Assembly (NCBI GenBank): GCA_020351775.1
Contig: CP070666.1
Location: forward strand, 3,297,180-3,361,179
Reading direction: 5' to 3'
From: Gemmatimonadota bacterium
Lineage (GTDB): Bacteria > Gemmatimonadota > Gemmatimonadetes > Gemmatimonadales > GWC2-71-9
Length of the DNA: 64,000 nucleotides
In this document: positions 46,070 through 54,572 of the stretch, one piece after another
How the letters are laid out: each line of letters starts with the position of its first letter
Numbering within the stretch: the first letter of the stretch is position 1
Position numbers and translations under genes: made by a program
Notes under the pieces: model-generated
Told to the model about the DNA's origin: nothing
The model's database searches: none
Seen by the model: only the letters and a program-made list of their open reading frames with translations

Positions 46070-47488
46070 TCACGGCCACACCGGGCGACCAACCAGCCGC
46101 TCCAGTTCGACCACGGCGTTCGTATATGTGAGCCGAGCGTTGAGCGCCGCCCGCGCGTCGTTGGCGGACTGCGCTACGACCTGCTGCAACTCGAAGAAGG
46201 ACGCAATACCGAGCTGGTACTGCTGGCGGGTCATCGCGACGCGCTGGAGCCCCAAGTCTGCCGATCGCTCTGCCAACAGTAGCTGGTGGTGGTAGTTCTC
46301 CACGTCGATCAGCGCGCTACGAATCTCCCGCTCGAGCCGGAGCCGAGTCTGACGCAGCTGCTCGTGTTGAACCTCCTGGTTAGCGGCGGCCTGGGCGATA
46401 CGGTTTGAGGTGCTGAACCGGTTGAAGATGGGCCAGGACAGGTTGAGGCCCGCCTGCCAGTACTGGTCCTGGGGATTGAAGTCCCACAGCCCGCCGTAAC
46501 CCTGTTGGCTGCTGCTGCGCGTAACGCTCCCGGAGAGAGACAGAGTGGGCCACCACGCGCCCCGCGCCGCACTCGCCTCGTAGTCGGCCTCCGCAGCACT
46601 GGCAGTGGCCTCGAGCACGGCCGGGTTCTCTCGCACCACGTGGTCGACCAGCGCCCTCGCATCGAGCAGTGCCGGATCGAAAGCCTCGGGAAAATCGCCC
46701 TGCACCTCGAACTCGACCGACTCATCCAGTCCGATGGCCTCTGCGAGGAGTAGCAGGGCCTTTCTGTAGTCACCCTGCGCGCGCGCCAGTTGCTGTTCCT
46801 GGCTGGCGACGTTGGCCTGCGCACCCAGCACGTCGGCCTGATCCCTCGCCACCACTCGAAGCAGTCGCTCGGTTGTCGACAGATCCTCCTGCCGGATCCG
46901 GAGAAGCTCCTCTTCGATCTCGATCGAGCTCAGTGCGGCAACGACCTGGTAGAATTGCCTCTTGATCTCCGCATCCAGCGTGACCTCCTCGGCGTCCACG
47001 GCATAGTGGGCGGCATCCGCACCGGCCCTGGAGCTTCTCAGGCTGTAGACGTTCTGCAGCCCGTCGAACAGCGTGATGCTGGAGTTCAGGCCCTGCGAGG
47101 AGCCACTGCTCTCGATCGTACGTGACTGGTCGACGTTGATATTGCCGCCAAAATCGTCTTCGCCAGTCGAGGTGATCCTCCTCGAGCCACTGAAGCCGAA
47201 ACTGACTCTGAGGTCGGGGAAGAACGCACCGGCGGCAGCCCTCACGTTCGCGCCGGTCGCGTCCGCCCGTATGACGGCCTGGCGATATTGTGGATTCCAC
47301 TCGCGGCCCAACCGCAGGGCATCTTCCAGCGTAAGCTTGGCCGGCACGTCCTGCGCAGCGACCATCGTCGGTGTCACCATAGTCGCGGCCAGCGTTAGCA
47401 ATCTGGCCATGAGCGCACTGACGACCGTTCCCCGCTCCCCGCCCCCCACCCCCCGAACTCCACGCTCTCCTCTATCCCCGATACTCAT
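46070..47488 (-). CDS. TolC family outer-membrane efflux channel
   Basis: An outer-membrane duct protein of about 472 aa with the two-fold helical repeat of the TolC family: LTLEDALRLGREWNPQYRQAV at the front and LSWPIFNRFSTSNRIAQA with QLRQTRLRLEREIRSALID in the second repeat. The start is uncertain. ATG 47488 overlaps the adaptor stop (ATGA) but adds a Gly/Arg-rich leader encoded by a G-rich repeat; ATG 47410 gives the clean signal MARLLTLAATMVTPTMVAAQ. It works with the adaptor upstream and the permeases downstream. Confidence 0.9.
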   Translation of the reverse strand: MSIGDRGERGVRGVGGGERGTVVSALMARLLTLAATMVTPTMVAAQDVPAKLTLEDALRLGREWNPQYRQAVIRADATGANVRAAAGAFFPDLRVSFGFSGSRRITSTGEDDFGGNINVDQSRTIESSGSSQGLNSSITLFDGLQNVYSLRSSRAGADAAHYAVDAEEVTLDAEIKRQFYQVVAALSSIEIEEELLRIRQEDLSTTERLLRVVARDQADVLGAQANVASQEQQLARAQGDYRKALLLLAEAIGLDESVEFEVQGDFPEAFDPALLDARALVDHVVRENPAVLEATASAAEADYEASAARGAWWPTLSLSGSVTRSSSQQGYGGLWDFNPQDQYWQAGLNLSWPIFNRFSTSNRIAQAAANQEVQHEQLRQTRLRLEREIRSALIDVENYHHQLLLAERSADLGLQRVAMTRQQYQLGIASFFELQQVVAQSANDARAALNARLTYTNAVVELERLVGRPVWP

Positions 47489-48666
47489 TGCGGCCTCCCT
47501 CCTGCCGCCTTGACGTCCGCCACCAACCGGATCGGCGCGTCGTGCGTCAGAGTGTAGTGGCCGTCGACCAGCACGACTTCGCCCGGCTCTACCATGTCGG
47601 TGTCGGGATTCGGCACCAATTCGACGAGCGAATCGTTCATGAGTCCCGTGGTCACGTAGCGCCACTTGGCCAGACCTTCCGAGCCCTCACCTTCGAACAC
47701 GAACAACATCGCCCGACGATCCCGCTCCAAGATGGCTGCTCGCGGGACAAGCAAACGATCGGCGAAGGTTTGGGCTTCCAGCGAGACGCGAGCGTACATG
47801 CCCGGGAGAATTCGTCCCTCGGCATTCGGCACCAGCACGGTCACCCGCGCAGTACGGGTCTGCTGCTCGACCACGGGATTGACGGTCTCGATCGTTCCAA
47901 CGAAGGTCTCTCCGGGAAATGCCGAGAACGAAACAGAGGCCTTGCGCCCCGGGGAGAGGTAACCGACCTCACCCTCGAGCACCTGCACCTCGACTTTGAT
48001 CGGGTCCAAGTCAACCACCGTGAGCAGCTCGTCACCCACTCGGGCGAATTCGCCCTCCACAACACGGATACTCGCGGCCCGGCCTCGGAACGGCGCTCGA
48101 ATATCCGTTCGCGTCAACTCGAGCCTCGCCCTGTCGACAGCCACCTCTGCTTGATCAAGCCCACTGCGAGCTCGCGCGACTCGATCACGCTCAGCGCGAA
48201 CCTCCGGATCGGTGATCTGATCGTCGAACAGCGTGAACTCCTGGTAGCTTGCTTGAGCCTGCGCCAGCCCAGCCTCAGCGTCTGCCAGGTTCAGCTCGTA
48301 CTCGGTCGGGTCGATTTCGATCAGAAGTCGACCGCCGCCCACACGGTCGTTCTCCTTCACATGAATCCGGGTTATCGGACCCTGGACTTGGGCCAACAGC
48401 CTGGATTGCTTGATGGCCGCCGCTTGAGCCGCGGCCGATACTGAGACGATCAAGGTATCCCGGACGGCGACGGCGCCCGCTACTGGAATCCCGATGTCAG
48501 TCGAGAACGCCGCGTTGGCTGACACCTCCGGACGTTCCGCGTCGCTGCCGGTGGCGTCGTCTCCCTCGGAGTCACCGGATCCGGTGATGCGTTTGTAGCC
48601 ACCGTACCCGCCGGCGCCAAGAATGGCCACGGCGGCCACTCCGATTAGGTACTTAGATATGGTCAT
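47485..48666 (-). CDS. RND efflux periplasmic adaptor (membrane fusion protein)
   Basis: A 393-aa HlyD/AcrA-type adaptor anchored by an N-terminal hydrophobic helix (LIGVAAVAILGAGGYGGY). It has the biotinyl-lipoyl halves (RIHVKENDRVGGGRLLIEIDP and LTRTDIRAPFRGRAASI), a helical hairpin between them (about 115-165), a beta-barrel (VEVQVLEGEVGYLSPGR) and a membrane-proximal domain. No lipobox Cys is seen. It is the first gene of the operon adaptor-tolC-permease-permease and is divergent from a receiver-like regulator across 340 bases. Confidence 0.93.
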   Translation of the reverse strand: MTISKYLIGVAAVAILGAGGYGGYKRITGSGDSEGDDATGSDAERPEVSANAAFSTDIGIPVAGAVAVRDTLIVSVSAAAQAAAIKQSRLLAQVQGPITRIHVKENDRVGGGRLLIEIDPTEYELNLADAEAGLAQAQASYQEFTLFDDQITDPEVRAERDRVARARSGLDQAEVAVDRARLELTRTDIRAPFRGRAASIRVVEGEFARVGDELLTVVDLDPIKVEVQVLEGEVGYLSPGRKASVSFSAFPGETFVGTIETVNPVVEQQTRTARVTVLVPNAEGRILPGMYARVSLEAQTFADRLLVPRAAILERDRRAMLFVFEGEGSEGLAKWRYVTTGLMNDSLVELVPNPDTDMVEPGEVVLVDGHYTLTHDAPIRLVADVKAAGGRPQ

Positions 48667-49007
48667 AAGGCACTAGCCCACGTCTGAGAGCCGGGTTGAG
48701 CACTGGACGGCACCAACCCCTTGATGGCATCAGCCTCGGTTTCGAATGCAGCGACTTCTCCTCACCCGATCTGCTGCACTCGGTCGATCCGGCTGACACC
48801 AATCGCGGCACGCTTGATGCGAAACAGCCAGCCTTAAGATGCATGAGCTTATGAGTTGGTTGCGCATATGCAATATGCTGGTCGTACCCGAGATTTCTAT
48901 AGCCGGTCCGCTAAACTGCGAGCGGGATCTTGCTCACCTCGTTCGATGGCGCGATGATACGTGTCAACCGGCCTCCTTAGTTAACCACTCAGTAGGAGCA
49001 GGCGCCG
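48667..49007. other. Divergent intergenic region between efflux operon and regulator
   Basis: About 340 bases with AT-rich spots. GCATATGC-like palindromic text (near 48865) and TTGCTC ... GATGATAC (48930-48960) are modest promoter-like signals toward the regulator; I see no clear promoter toward the adaptor. No RNA gene or repeat family is recognised. Confidence 0.3.
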
Positions 49008-49874
49008 TTGTCAAGTAGGTCATCAACCAGATTTCACAGACCGGCGATTGCCGTCAGCGTTGCTGATCCCGGTGCGATGGTTCACGCTCATTCTGCAGTC
49101 GAAGCTCTCGGAGGCAGACCACGTCACGTGTCACCGGTCCAACTACTACAGGTGGCCGACGGTCCGGAATTCGCTGGCCTCATCTATGATCTGGCTCCGT
49201 GGAATAAGAGCGTAGTGCCGCTCTTGGGGATGCTGCGGCAGAAACACCCGGACCTCCCGATCCTGCTGTACGCTCCGAGTCGGCCGGAAGTGTCGCAAGC
49301 CCTTTTGCAGCTACGTCACTCTGACGTCACGGGATTGCACGTTGAATACCAGGACCGGGCCGGTCGGTCTCTGATGGCGCTGCGGGATCACGTCCGGTGG
49401 CTGCTCGCTGCCGTACACGCTGCCAAAGTGACACACTTGCTGCAGCTACTCCTGCCAAACATGCCCGGCCGTGCAAAAGGATATGTCCAGCGCATCCTCG
49501 ATCGCATCGCAGACTCCAGCGCGTCACGGCAACTCTCGGTGTCATCCGTGCTGGCCGGATCGAATCTACCGCTGCGCACGCTGCAGTATTCTCTCGGCGC
49601 AGCGGGTCTGCCGCCTCCCAAGATACTGCTCGACTGGGTAACCCTTCTGTTCGCGACCCTCTCAGCAGATGTATCCCGCCGCACTACTATGGAAGTGGCT
49701 CGCGACTTTGGGTTCGACACACAGAGGATCAATCGCCTCCGGCGCCGCCTCCTCCACAATGCGGTCGGCAGAATTAGCCCCGCTCAGGAGTTCGATATGA
49801 CATTCCTTGCGTTTGCAGAGGCATGCAGCGTCTCCCAGCGAACGGCAAGCACATTGCTCAAGTGGACCGGGTAG
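49008..49874 (+). CDS. Receiver-like domain regulator with C-terminal HTH
   Basis: A 288-aa protein, start TTG 49008, 9-10 bases after TAGGAG. Residues about 10-120 resemble a response-regulator receiver: an early Asp (VSVADPGA), a phospho-acceptor-like Asp in GLIYDLAPW and a LYAPSR strand, but no Lys in the expected last strand, so it is probably a degenerate receiver. The C-terminal 110 residues are helical with two helix-turn-helix-like stretches (TTMEVARDFGFDTQRINRLR and ACSVSQRTASTLLK). Divergent from the RND operon, it is the natural candidate regulator of efflux. Confidence 0.7.
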   Translation: MSSRSSTRFHRPAIAVSVADPGAMVHAHSAVEALGGRPRHVSPVQLLQVADGPEFAGLIYDLAPWNKSVVPLLGMLRQKHPDLPILLYAPSRPEVSQALLQLRHSDVTGLHVEYQDRAGRSLMALRDHVRWLLAAVHAAKVTHLLQLLLPNMPGRAKGYVQRILDRIADSSASRQLSVSSVLAGSNLPLRTLQYSLGAAGLPPPKILLDWVTLLFATLSADVSRRTTMEVARDFGFDTQRINRLRRRLLHNAVGRISPAQEFDMTFLAFAEACSVSQRTASTLLKWTG

Positions 49875-50028
49875 CGACACCGCGCATCTACCCAGCTCCG
49901 AACTCCACTCCAGCGTCACGCCGCAGCGAGACCCTGCCCGATGGCCTCGGGGATCGGGCCCAAGTGCAACCCTCCACGGTATCAGTGCATCTAACTGGTT
50001 GAAGACACGGCACAGAGGCTGATCGAAT

Positions 50029-50268
50029 ATGCAGTTGGCCGGCAGCGGATTCGGACTGCGGAGTCTGCTCTACGCAGGAGGGAATCGGGCGCTGATCGCT
50101 AGGGCGGTGCAGGCCAGGACTCCGCTGCCGGTCAAGCGCATTGTCAGATTCGGCGACTGCTACACCCTGTACGATGACAAGGGCAACGCCATTGGCAAAA
50201 TCTGCCATCCCGAGAGTTCACCGCGCTTGGGACGGAACCAGGAGACGGTGCTCCTGAGGCGAGACTAG
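50029..50268 (+). CDS. Small hypothetical protein (79 aa)
   Basis: A 79-aa frame with sensible codon use and GAGG at about 50015. It contains VKRIVRFGDCYTLYDDKGNAIGKICHPE, which looks like a small beta-sheet domain, and is basic overall. I know no family for it. It follows the regulator by 155 bases and converges on the alcohol dehydrogenase gene. It may be a real small gene, but support rests on codon use and length alone. Confidence 0.45.
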   Translation: MQLAGSGFGLRSLLYAGGNRALIARAVQARTPLPVKRIVRFGDCYTLYDDKGNAIGKICHPESSPRLGRNQETVLLRRD

Positions 50269-50355
50269 ACAGCACGGCGTGGCGCGCCGGTCCCCCGTCA
50301 AGTGAGACGTGCGCCCTTCAGCGATTCCTTTGGGTGCTGCGGCCCTTCGGCCAAT

Positions 50356-51405
50356 TCAAATCTCCACAGCGATCTTCCCCATCTGCTGCCCACTCTGCAA
50401 CCTGTAGAACGCCGCAAGACCGTCGTCAAGCGAATACACAGAATCTATCGTCGGACGGAGCTGCCCGCGGCCAAGCAGCTGCACAATCTCATGATATTCC
50501 GCAATGTTGCCCATGGTGGATCCCATGATCGTCCATTGATGCCAGAACATCCGCCGCACATCGGTGACAGCCTTCGGCCCTGTCGTTGCCCCACATGTCA
50601 CGAGCCGGCCTCTCTTTGCGAGGGCACGAAGCGAACGCTCCCAGGTTTCTTCACCAACGTTCTCGACGACCACGTCGACTCCACGTCGGCTAGTGAGGCG
50701 ACGGATCTCCTGCACCACGTCCGTTTCAGCATGATTGATGACCGCATCCGCTCCCAGCGACTTCGCAGCCGCGAGCTTCTCTCTGCTGGATGATGTCACG
50801 AAGACCGTAGCACCCATGAACTTGGCGATCTTGAGGGCGGCACTGGACACCCCGCCACCCACACCCCAGATCAGCACTGACTCTCCGGGCCGGAGCTGAG
50901 CCCGTGTCACGAGCATTCGCCATGCCGTGAGGGTCACCAGCGAAAAGGCCGCGGCTTCGGCCCACGTCAGCTCCTCGTGAGGCGCTGACAAAGTGGGCAT
51001 GGGTTCCAGGTTCTGTTCCGGGACTACCAAGTACTCTGCCAACGTCCCCGGCAGATGCTCTCCGAGGAGTCCGTAGCTGTCACACAACGAGTGCTCACCA
51101 GCCAGACAGTACTCACAGTGGTGACACGACACACCGGGATTGATCATCACCCGATCCCCCTCCTTAGCTCGTGTCACGGTAGCACCAGCCTCTGCAACGA
51201 TCCCGGCGCCGTCGCCGCCAAGTATGTGGGGCAACTCCAGAGACAAACCCGGTAGGCCTCGCAGTGTCCAAAGATCGAGATGGTTCAGAGCCGCTGCCTT
51301 CAGCTGGACCTTCACGCTACTACTGGAAGACAGTCCTGGCTCAGCAACTTCAGTGACCTCCAGTTGCGAGAGGTCACCGTGTCTGCGCATTACGATTGCC
51401 TTCAT
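50356..51405 (-). CDS. Zinc-type alcohol dehydrogenase/quinone oxidoreductase family enzyme
   Basis: A 349-aa MDR dehydrogenase. The GroES-like N-terminal domain holds the structural-zinc block VSCHHCEYCLAGEHSLC with all four Cys, and HILGGDGAGIVAEAG in the catalytic domain, though the first catalytic-zinc Cys is replaced (AALNHLDLW), as in quinone-oxidoreductase relatives. The Rossmann half shows VLIWGVGGGVSSAALKIAK, the NADP-binding loop TSSSREKLAAAKSLGA, and FWHQWTIMGSTMGN. It reduces or oxidises small carbonyls or quinones; substrate unknown. Monocistronic. Confidence 0.9.
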   Translation of the reverse strand: MKAIVMRRHGDLSQLEVTEVAEPGLSSSSSVKVQLKAAALNHLDLWTLRGLPGLSLELPHILGGDGAGIVAEAGATVTRAKEGDRVMINPGVSCHHCEYCLAGEHSLCDSYGLLGEHLPGTLAEYLVVPEQNLEPMPTLSAPHEELTWAEAAAFSLVTLTAWRMLVTRAQLRPGESVLIWGVGGGVSSAALKIAKFMGATVFVTSSSREKLAAAKSLGADAVINHAETDVVQEIRRLTSRRGVDVVVENVGEETWERSLRALAKRGRLVTCGATTGPKAVTDVRRMFWHQWTIMGSTMGNIAEYHEIVQLLGRGQLRPTIDSVYSLDDGLAAFYRLQSGQQMGKIAVEI

Positions 51406-51460
51406 TCCGACCGATCGTGCAGACTTGGGGTGGAAGTAGAACCTGCTGGGTGAAACCTAC

Positions 51461-51486
51461 CCACGGGCGGAGAGCGCCGCCCGTGG
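51461..51486. terminator. Strong hairpin after the Ig/PD40 gene
   Basis: CCACGGGCGG (51461-51470), loop AGAGCG and CCGCCCGTGG (51477-51486) form a perfect 10-bp stem. It lies two bases downstream of the stop of the minus-strand surface protein gene. There is no T-tract, so it may act with Rho or protect the mRNA end. Confidence 0.5.
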
Positions 51487-51487
51487 T

Positions 51488-53710
51488 TCAAGGTCGGAAC
51501 ACCGGTGATAACAGTCTATCTGCAGCCGACTCAGGATGAACTTGTGAGGGCACCGCGTCTCCTGTCAAAGGCAGGATGTAGAGGCGGTTCTCCCTTCCCG
51601 AGGGCCCCTCAGCGACCACAACGACTGCAAGTATATCGGCCGCTGGAGCAACGGCATAGTCCTCCACCATCAACCCTTCCGGTGAGAGCCGAGAGACTTC
51701 ACGCGTGAAGTTCATCCGCTCCACTCTCTGACTCGAGACACGACCTCGTCTTTCAGAGACCACGTACACCAAACTGGAGTCGCCGATCCAGGCCGGGTTC
51801 GTCTCGTCTTGGTCCGATGACGTGAAGTTGCGTTGGTTCGATCCATCCAGATTCATCAAGTAGAGATCGCTCTCGCCATCGCGCACTGACGTGAAGGCGA
51901 TCGTCTGGCCATTGGGAGATATCACCGGCTGACGGTTGGGTTCGTCGCCATGAGTGAGTTGCCGTGGCTGGCTGCCGTCGGCATTCATTATCCAGATCTG
52001 CGGCACGCCCCCGGCGTCCGATTCATAGACGATTCGCTCGCCGTCCGGCGTCCAGCACGGTGAACGTTCGACGGAAACCGTCGTGTTGAGTTGAACCGGA
52101 TTGGAGCCGTCTGCGTCCGCGATGAGGATGTCGAAGTTGCCGCGGCGGTCAGATACGTAGACGAGCCGCGTTCCGTCCGAGGAGAATCTGGCGTCGTATT
52201 CGGCACCAGGCTGATCGGTGACTTGATGCAGTAGCTCCGGTTGCCCCGGGTCGAACGAGTACAAATCAGCGCTTCCATCGGCGCGGGCGTAGGTGACCAG
52301 GATCTGGCCCAATACGTACACGGTGGCTGTATCGCTGGAGCCCCATGGAGTGCTCACGACTACGCCAGCAGTACCGTACCCGACGGGATCCAGATTCCCG
52401 TCAGCATCGACTTCTACCACCAGGGGATCCGTGGATGTCCAAGTAACTCCGGTAGCCTCGCTGACAGGGGTCCCGTCCTGGTCGGTGAACGAGGCCACGA
52501 GCCGGCGCCTCTCAGCCCGTCCCAGGGTCAAGCGGCCGGCCTCCAGCGCGAGACCTCCCTCGATAACGTTGATCTGCCACGTACCTTCCAGACCCTCACC
52601 GGGGGCTCGCACGGTGAGTTCGGTTCTGCCCAGAACCTTGCCGGTGAGTTTGCCGGTGGCAGGATCGAACGAGGCTACCGCGGTATCCCGAACCAGCCAC
52701 GTCACCGGCGCCTCGGGAACCGGTGTCTCGTCCGCGGCCCGAGCCGTAGCGCTGAATCCGATCGAACCTCCCAGCGGGACTGCCACAGGTCCCCGATCCC
52801 GCTGTGGCAGCAAATCCAGGAACTCCACCGGCCGGTGTACGGTGACCGGGAGCCGACTTTGCTGTCCGTACCCGGAGACGACCAGCTCCGCCTGTCCGGC
52901 CCCTACACCCGTGACCACCCCGATGGGCGAAACACGCGCCACAGTGACATCGGTGGATCGCCAAGTCAGCCGTCTGGGCTCTAGCCGCCGGTCGTTCTGT
53001 TCAGGGACCACAACCCTGACCGTGTCACTCAGTTGGGGCGAAACGCCCAATATCTCCCGATCGAATCCAAACGGTGTCTGGGCCACCTGCACCGTGACAC
53101 GGGCGATCAGTCCGCTGGCAGACACCACCTCGACTACACCCTGGCCCGGCGTCAGACCCACCACGGAACCTTGAGGCGAGACAGTAGCTATGTCCGGCGT
53201 CAGCGAGCGCCAGTTCACCTCTGAGGGCGCCGTTGGTGAACCGTCGTCCGTGAGAAACCTCACCCGCAGATCCACGTCCTCAGTCGGCAGCAAGAACACC
53301 GATCCTGGTTCGATCTGCAACACGGTCGCAGCGCCGGCTGCAGCAATCGGGCCTGGTGCCACACCCGCAGCAGACACCTGGATTGCAGCGGAGGCCGAGC
53401 GGTTGCCAACCTTGGCCTCGATAGTGGCGATCCCCTCGGCGACCCCGACCACTGCTGCGATTCCTGGTACGCTGGGATCTGCCTCAACCACCACGACGGC
53501 GGGATTGGAGGATACCCAGACGAATCTCGCGGTCGCGATGTTGTCGCCACGGGCGTCGTATGCCGTGGCCAATAGCTCGCGGCGCTCCCCAACCGCGAGC
53601 CTCACGGTACCGGGTGCAAGTTGGACCTCAGCCACCTGCTGCGCCCGAAGCATTGGAGGCTGCGCCGCAAGTACCACAGCGAGGGAAAACAGTATGCGCG
53701 ATCTATCCAT
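51488..53710 (-). CDS. Exported protein with Big_2-type Ig-like domains and PD40/TolB-like propeller
   Basis: A 740-aa secreted or surface protein. A signal peptide ends LRAQQ. Residues about 28-470 contain four to five bacterial Ig-like (Big_2) repeats, each with a phrase like VWVSSNPAVVVVEAD, VGLTPGQGVVEVVSASG or GTAGVVVSTPWG. The C-terminal 260 residues are PD40/TolB-like propeller blades: ARFSSDGTRLVYVSDRRGNF, PCWTPDGERIVYESDAGG and PVISPNGQTIAFTSVRDG. It probably binds proteins or carbohydrates at the cell envelope. No protease domain is seen. Monocistronic, with a terminator hairpin right after it. Confidence 0.87.
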   Translation of the reverse strand: MDRSRILFSLAVVLAAQPPMLRAQQVAEVQLAPGTVRLAVGERRELLATAYDARGDNIATARFVWVSSNPAVVVVEADPSVPGIAAVVGVAEGIATIEAKVGNRSASAAIQVSAAGVAPGPIAAAGAATVLQIEPGSVFLLPTEDVDLRVRFLTDDGSPTAPSEVNWRSLTPDIATVSPQGSVVGLTPGQGVVEVVSASGLIARVTVQVAQTPFGFDREILGVSPQLSDTVRVVVPEQNDRRLEPRRLTWRSTDVTVARVSPIGVVTGVGAGQAELVVSGYGQQSRLPVTVHRPVEFLDLLPQRDRGPVAVPLGGSIGFSATARAADETPVPEAPVTWLVRDTAVASFDPATGKLTGKVLGRTELTVRAPGEGLEGTWQINVIEGGLALEAGRLTLGRAERRRLVASFTDQDGTPVSEATGVTWTSTDPLVVEVDADGNLDPVGYGTAGVVVSTPWGSSDTATVYVLGQILVTYARADGSADLYSFDPGQPELLHQVTDQPGAEYDARFSSDGTRLVYVSDRRGNFDILIADADGSNPVQLNTTVSVERSPCWTPDGERIVYESDAGGVPQIWIMNADGSQPRQLTHGDEPNRQPVISPNGQTIAFTSVRDGESDLYLMNLDGSNQRNFTSSDQDETNPAWIGDSSLVYVVSERRGRVSSQRVERMNFTREVSRLSPEGLMVEDYAVAPAADILAVVVVAEGPSGRENRLYILPLTGDAVPSQVHPESAADRLLSPVFRP

Positions 53711-53937
53711 CGAACTCCATCACCCGCGAAAGACCGTAACTACCTGCCAAATATAGGGATATGTTCCGCTACGTTAGGCCAGGCCAGCCACAGTGTCAAG
53801 GCAAGACCTCACGAGCAAAGAGTGACCTGCGACCCCAACCGCCCGAGCGCAACAGAATGGATCTGCCCAACCACTTGCGGTTGGCCACCCTGTCTACAGA
53901 ATGTATAGACGTGCCATCAACCGACCGAGGTAGGCGT

Positions 53938-54549
53938 ATGACAATGAATCCTGATCCCACCGGTCCCAGCTTTGGCGGTCCAGGCATGTGGGACCCGATG
54001 CCCCTGATTCCGCCGACGCGGCCTCAGCGAGAACCGAGCGAGCCCAAAGAGAAGCCAGCTGACCTGATCTGGTCCAGACCCGAGGTACGTCCGCCTGCTG
54101 CCGAACCGGCGGCCGAGGCGGAGGCCGCGCCCGCTGCCCAGAAAAAGCGGCCGGCGCGGGCCAAGGCGGTGTCCAAACCGGCCAAGAGGGCCGCGCCGCG
54201 GAAGAAGGCTGCCAAGAGTAAGGCTGCAACGAAGCGTGTCGGCAAGAAGAAGACCGCCAAGAAGAAGACCGCGAAGAAGAAGCCCGTCAGGAAGAAGACG
54301 AAGAAGAAGCCCGTTAAGAGGAAAGCGGCGAAGAAGAAGATTGACAAGAGGAAGGCCGTGAAGAAGCGACACGCCAAGCGTAAGGCGACCAAGCGCAAGA
54401 CGGCCAAGCGCAAGACGGCCAAGCGCAAGACGGCCAAGCGGAGCACCCGACGCAAGGTTGCGGCGAGAAAGGGCACCAAGAAGCGCACAGTCCGGAAGAG
54501 GTCCGGCGGCACGAAGAAATCAAAGGCGCGAAGGGGAAGACGGCGTTAA
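53938..54549 (+). CDS. Lys/Arg-rich histone H1-like protein
   Basis: A 203-aa protein. ATG 53938, 7 bases after GAGG, replaces the longer reading from 53761. The first 60 residues are Pro-rich and acidic-neutral; the last 130 are almost only Lys, Arg, Ala and Thr in KKxxAKRK-type repeats. The DNA shows a tandem unit AAGCGCAAGACGGCC (15 bases) repeated at about 54391-54440, coding KRKTA. Such histone-H1-like tails bind DNA and compact the nucleoid. Slippage in these repeats would change length without breaking the frame, so number may vary between strains. Confidence 0.85.
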   Translation: MTMNPDPTGPSFGGPGMWDPMPLIPPTRPQREPSEPKEKPADLIWSRPEVRPPAAEPAAEAEAAPAAQKKRPARAKAVSKPAKRAAPRKKAAKSKAATKRVGKKKTAKKKTAKKKPVRKKTKKKPVKRKAAKKKIDKRKAVKKRHAKRKATKRKTAKRKTAKRKTAKRSTRRKVAARKGTKKRTVRKRSGGTKKSKARRGRRR

Positions 54550-54572
54550 CGTCAACAGAGGGCAAGCCACCT

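Noticed and set aside
47488-48444. A 318-codon plus-strand open frame
   Set aside because: Antisense to the adaptor gene; composition is that of a shadow.
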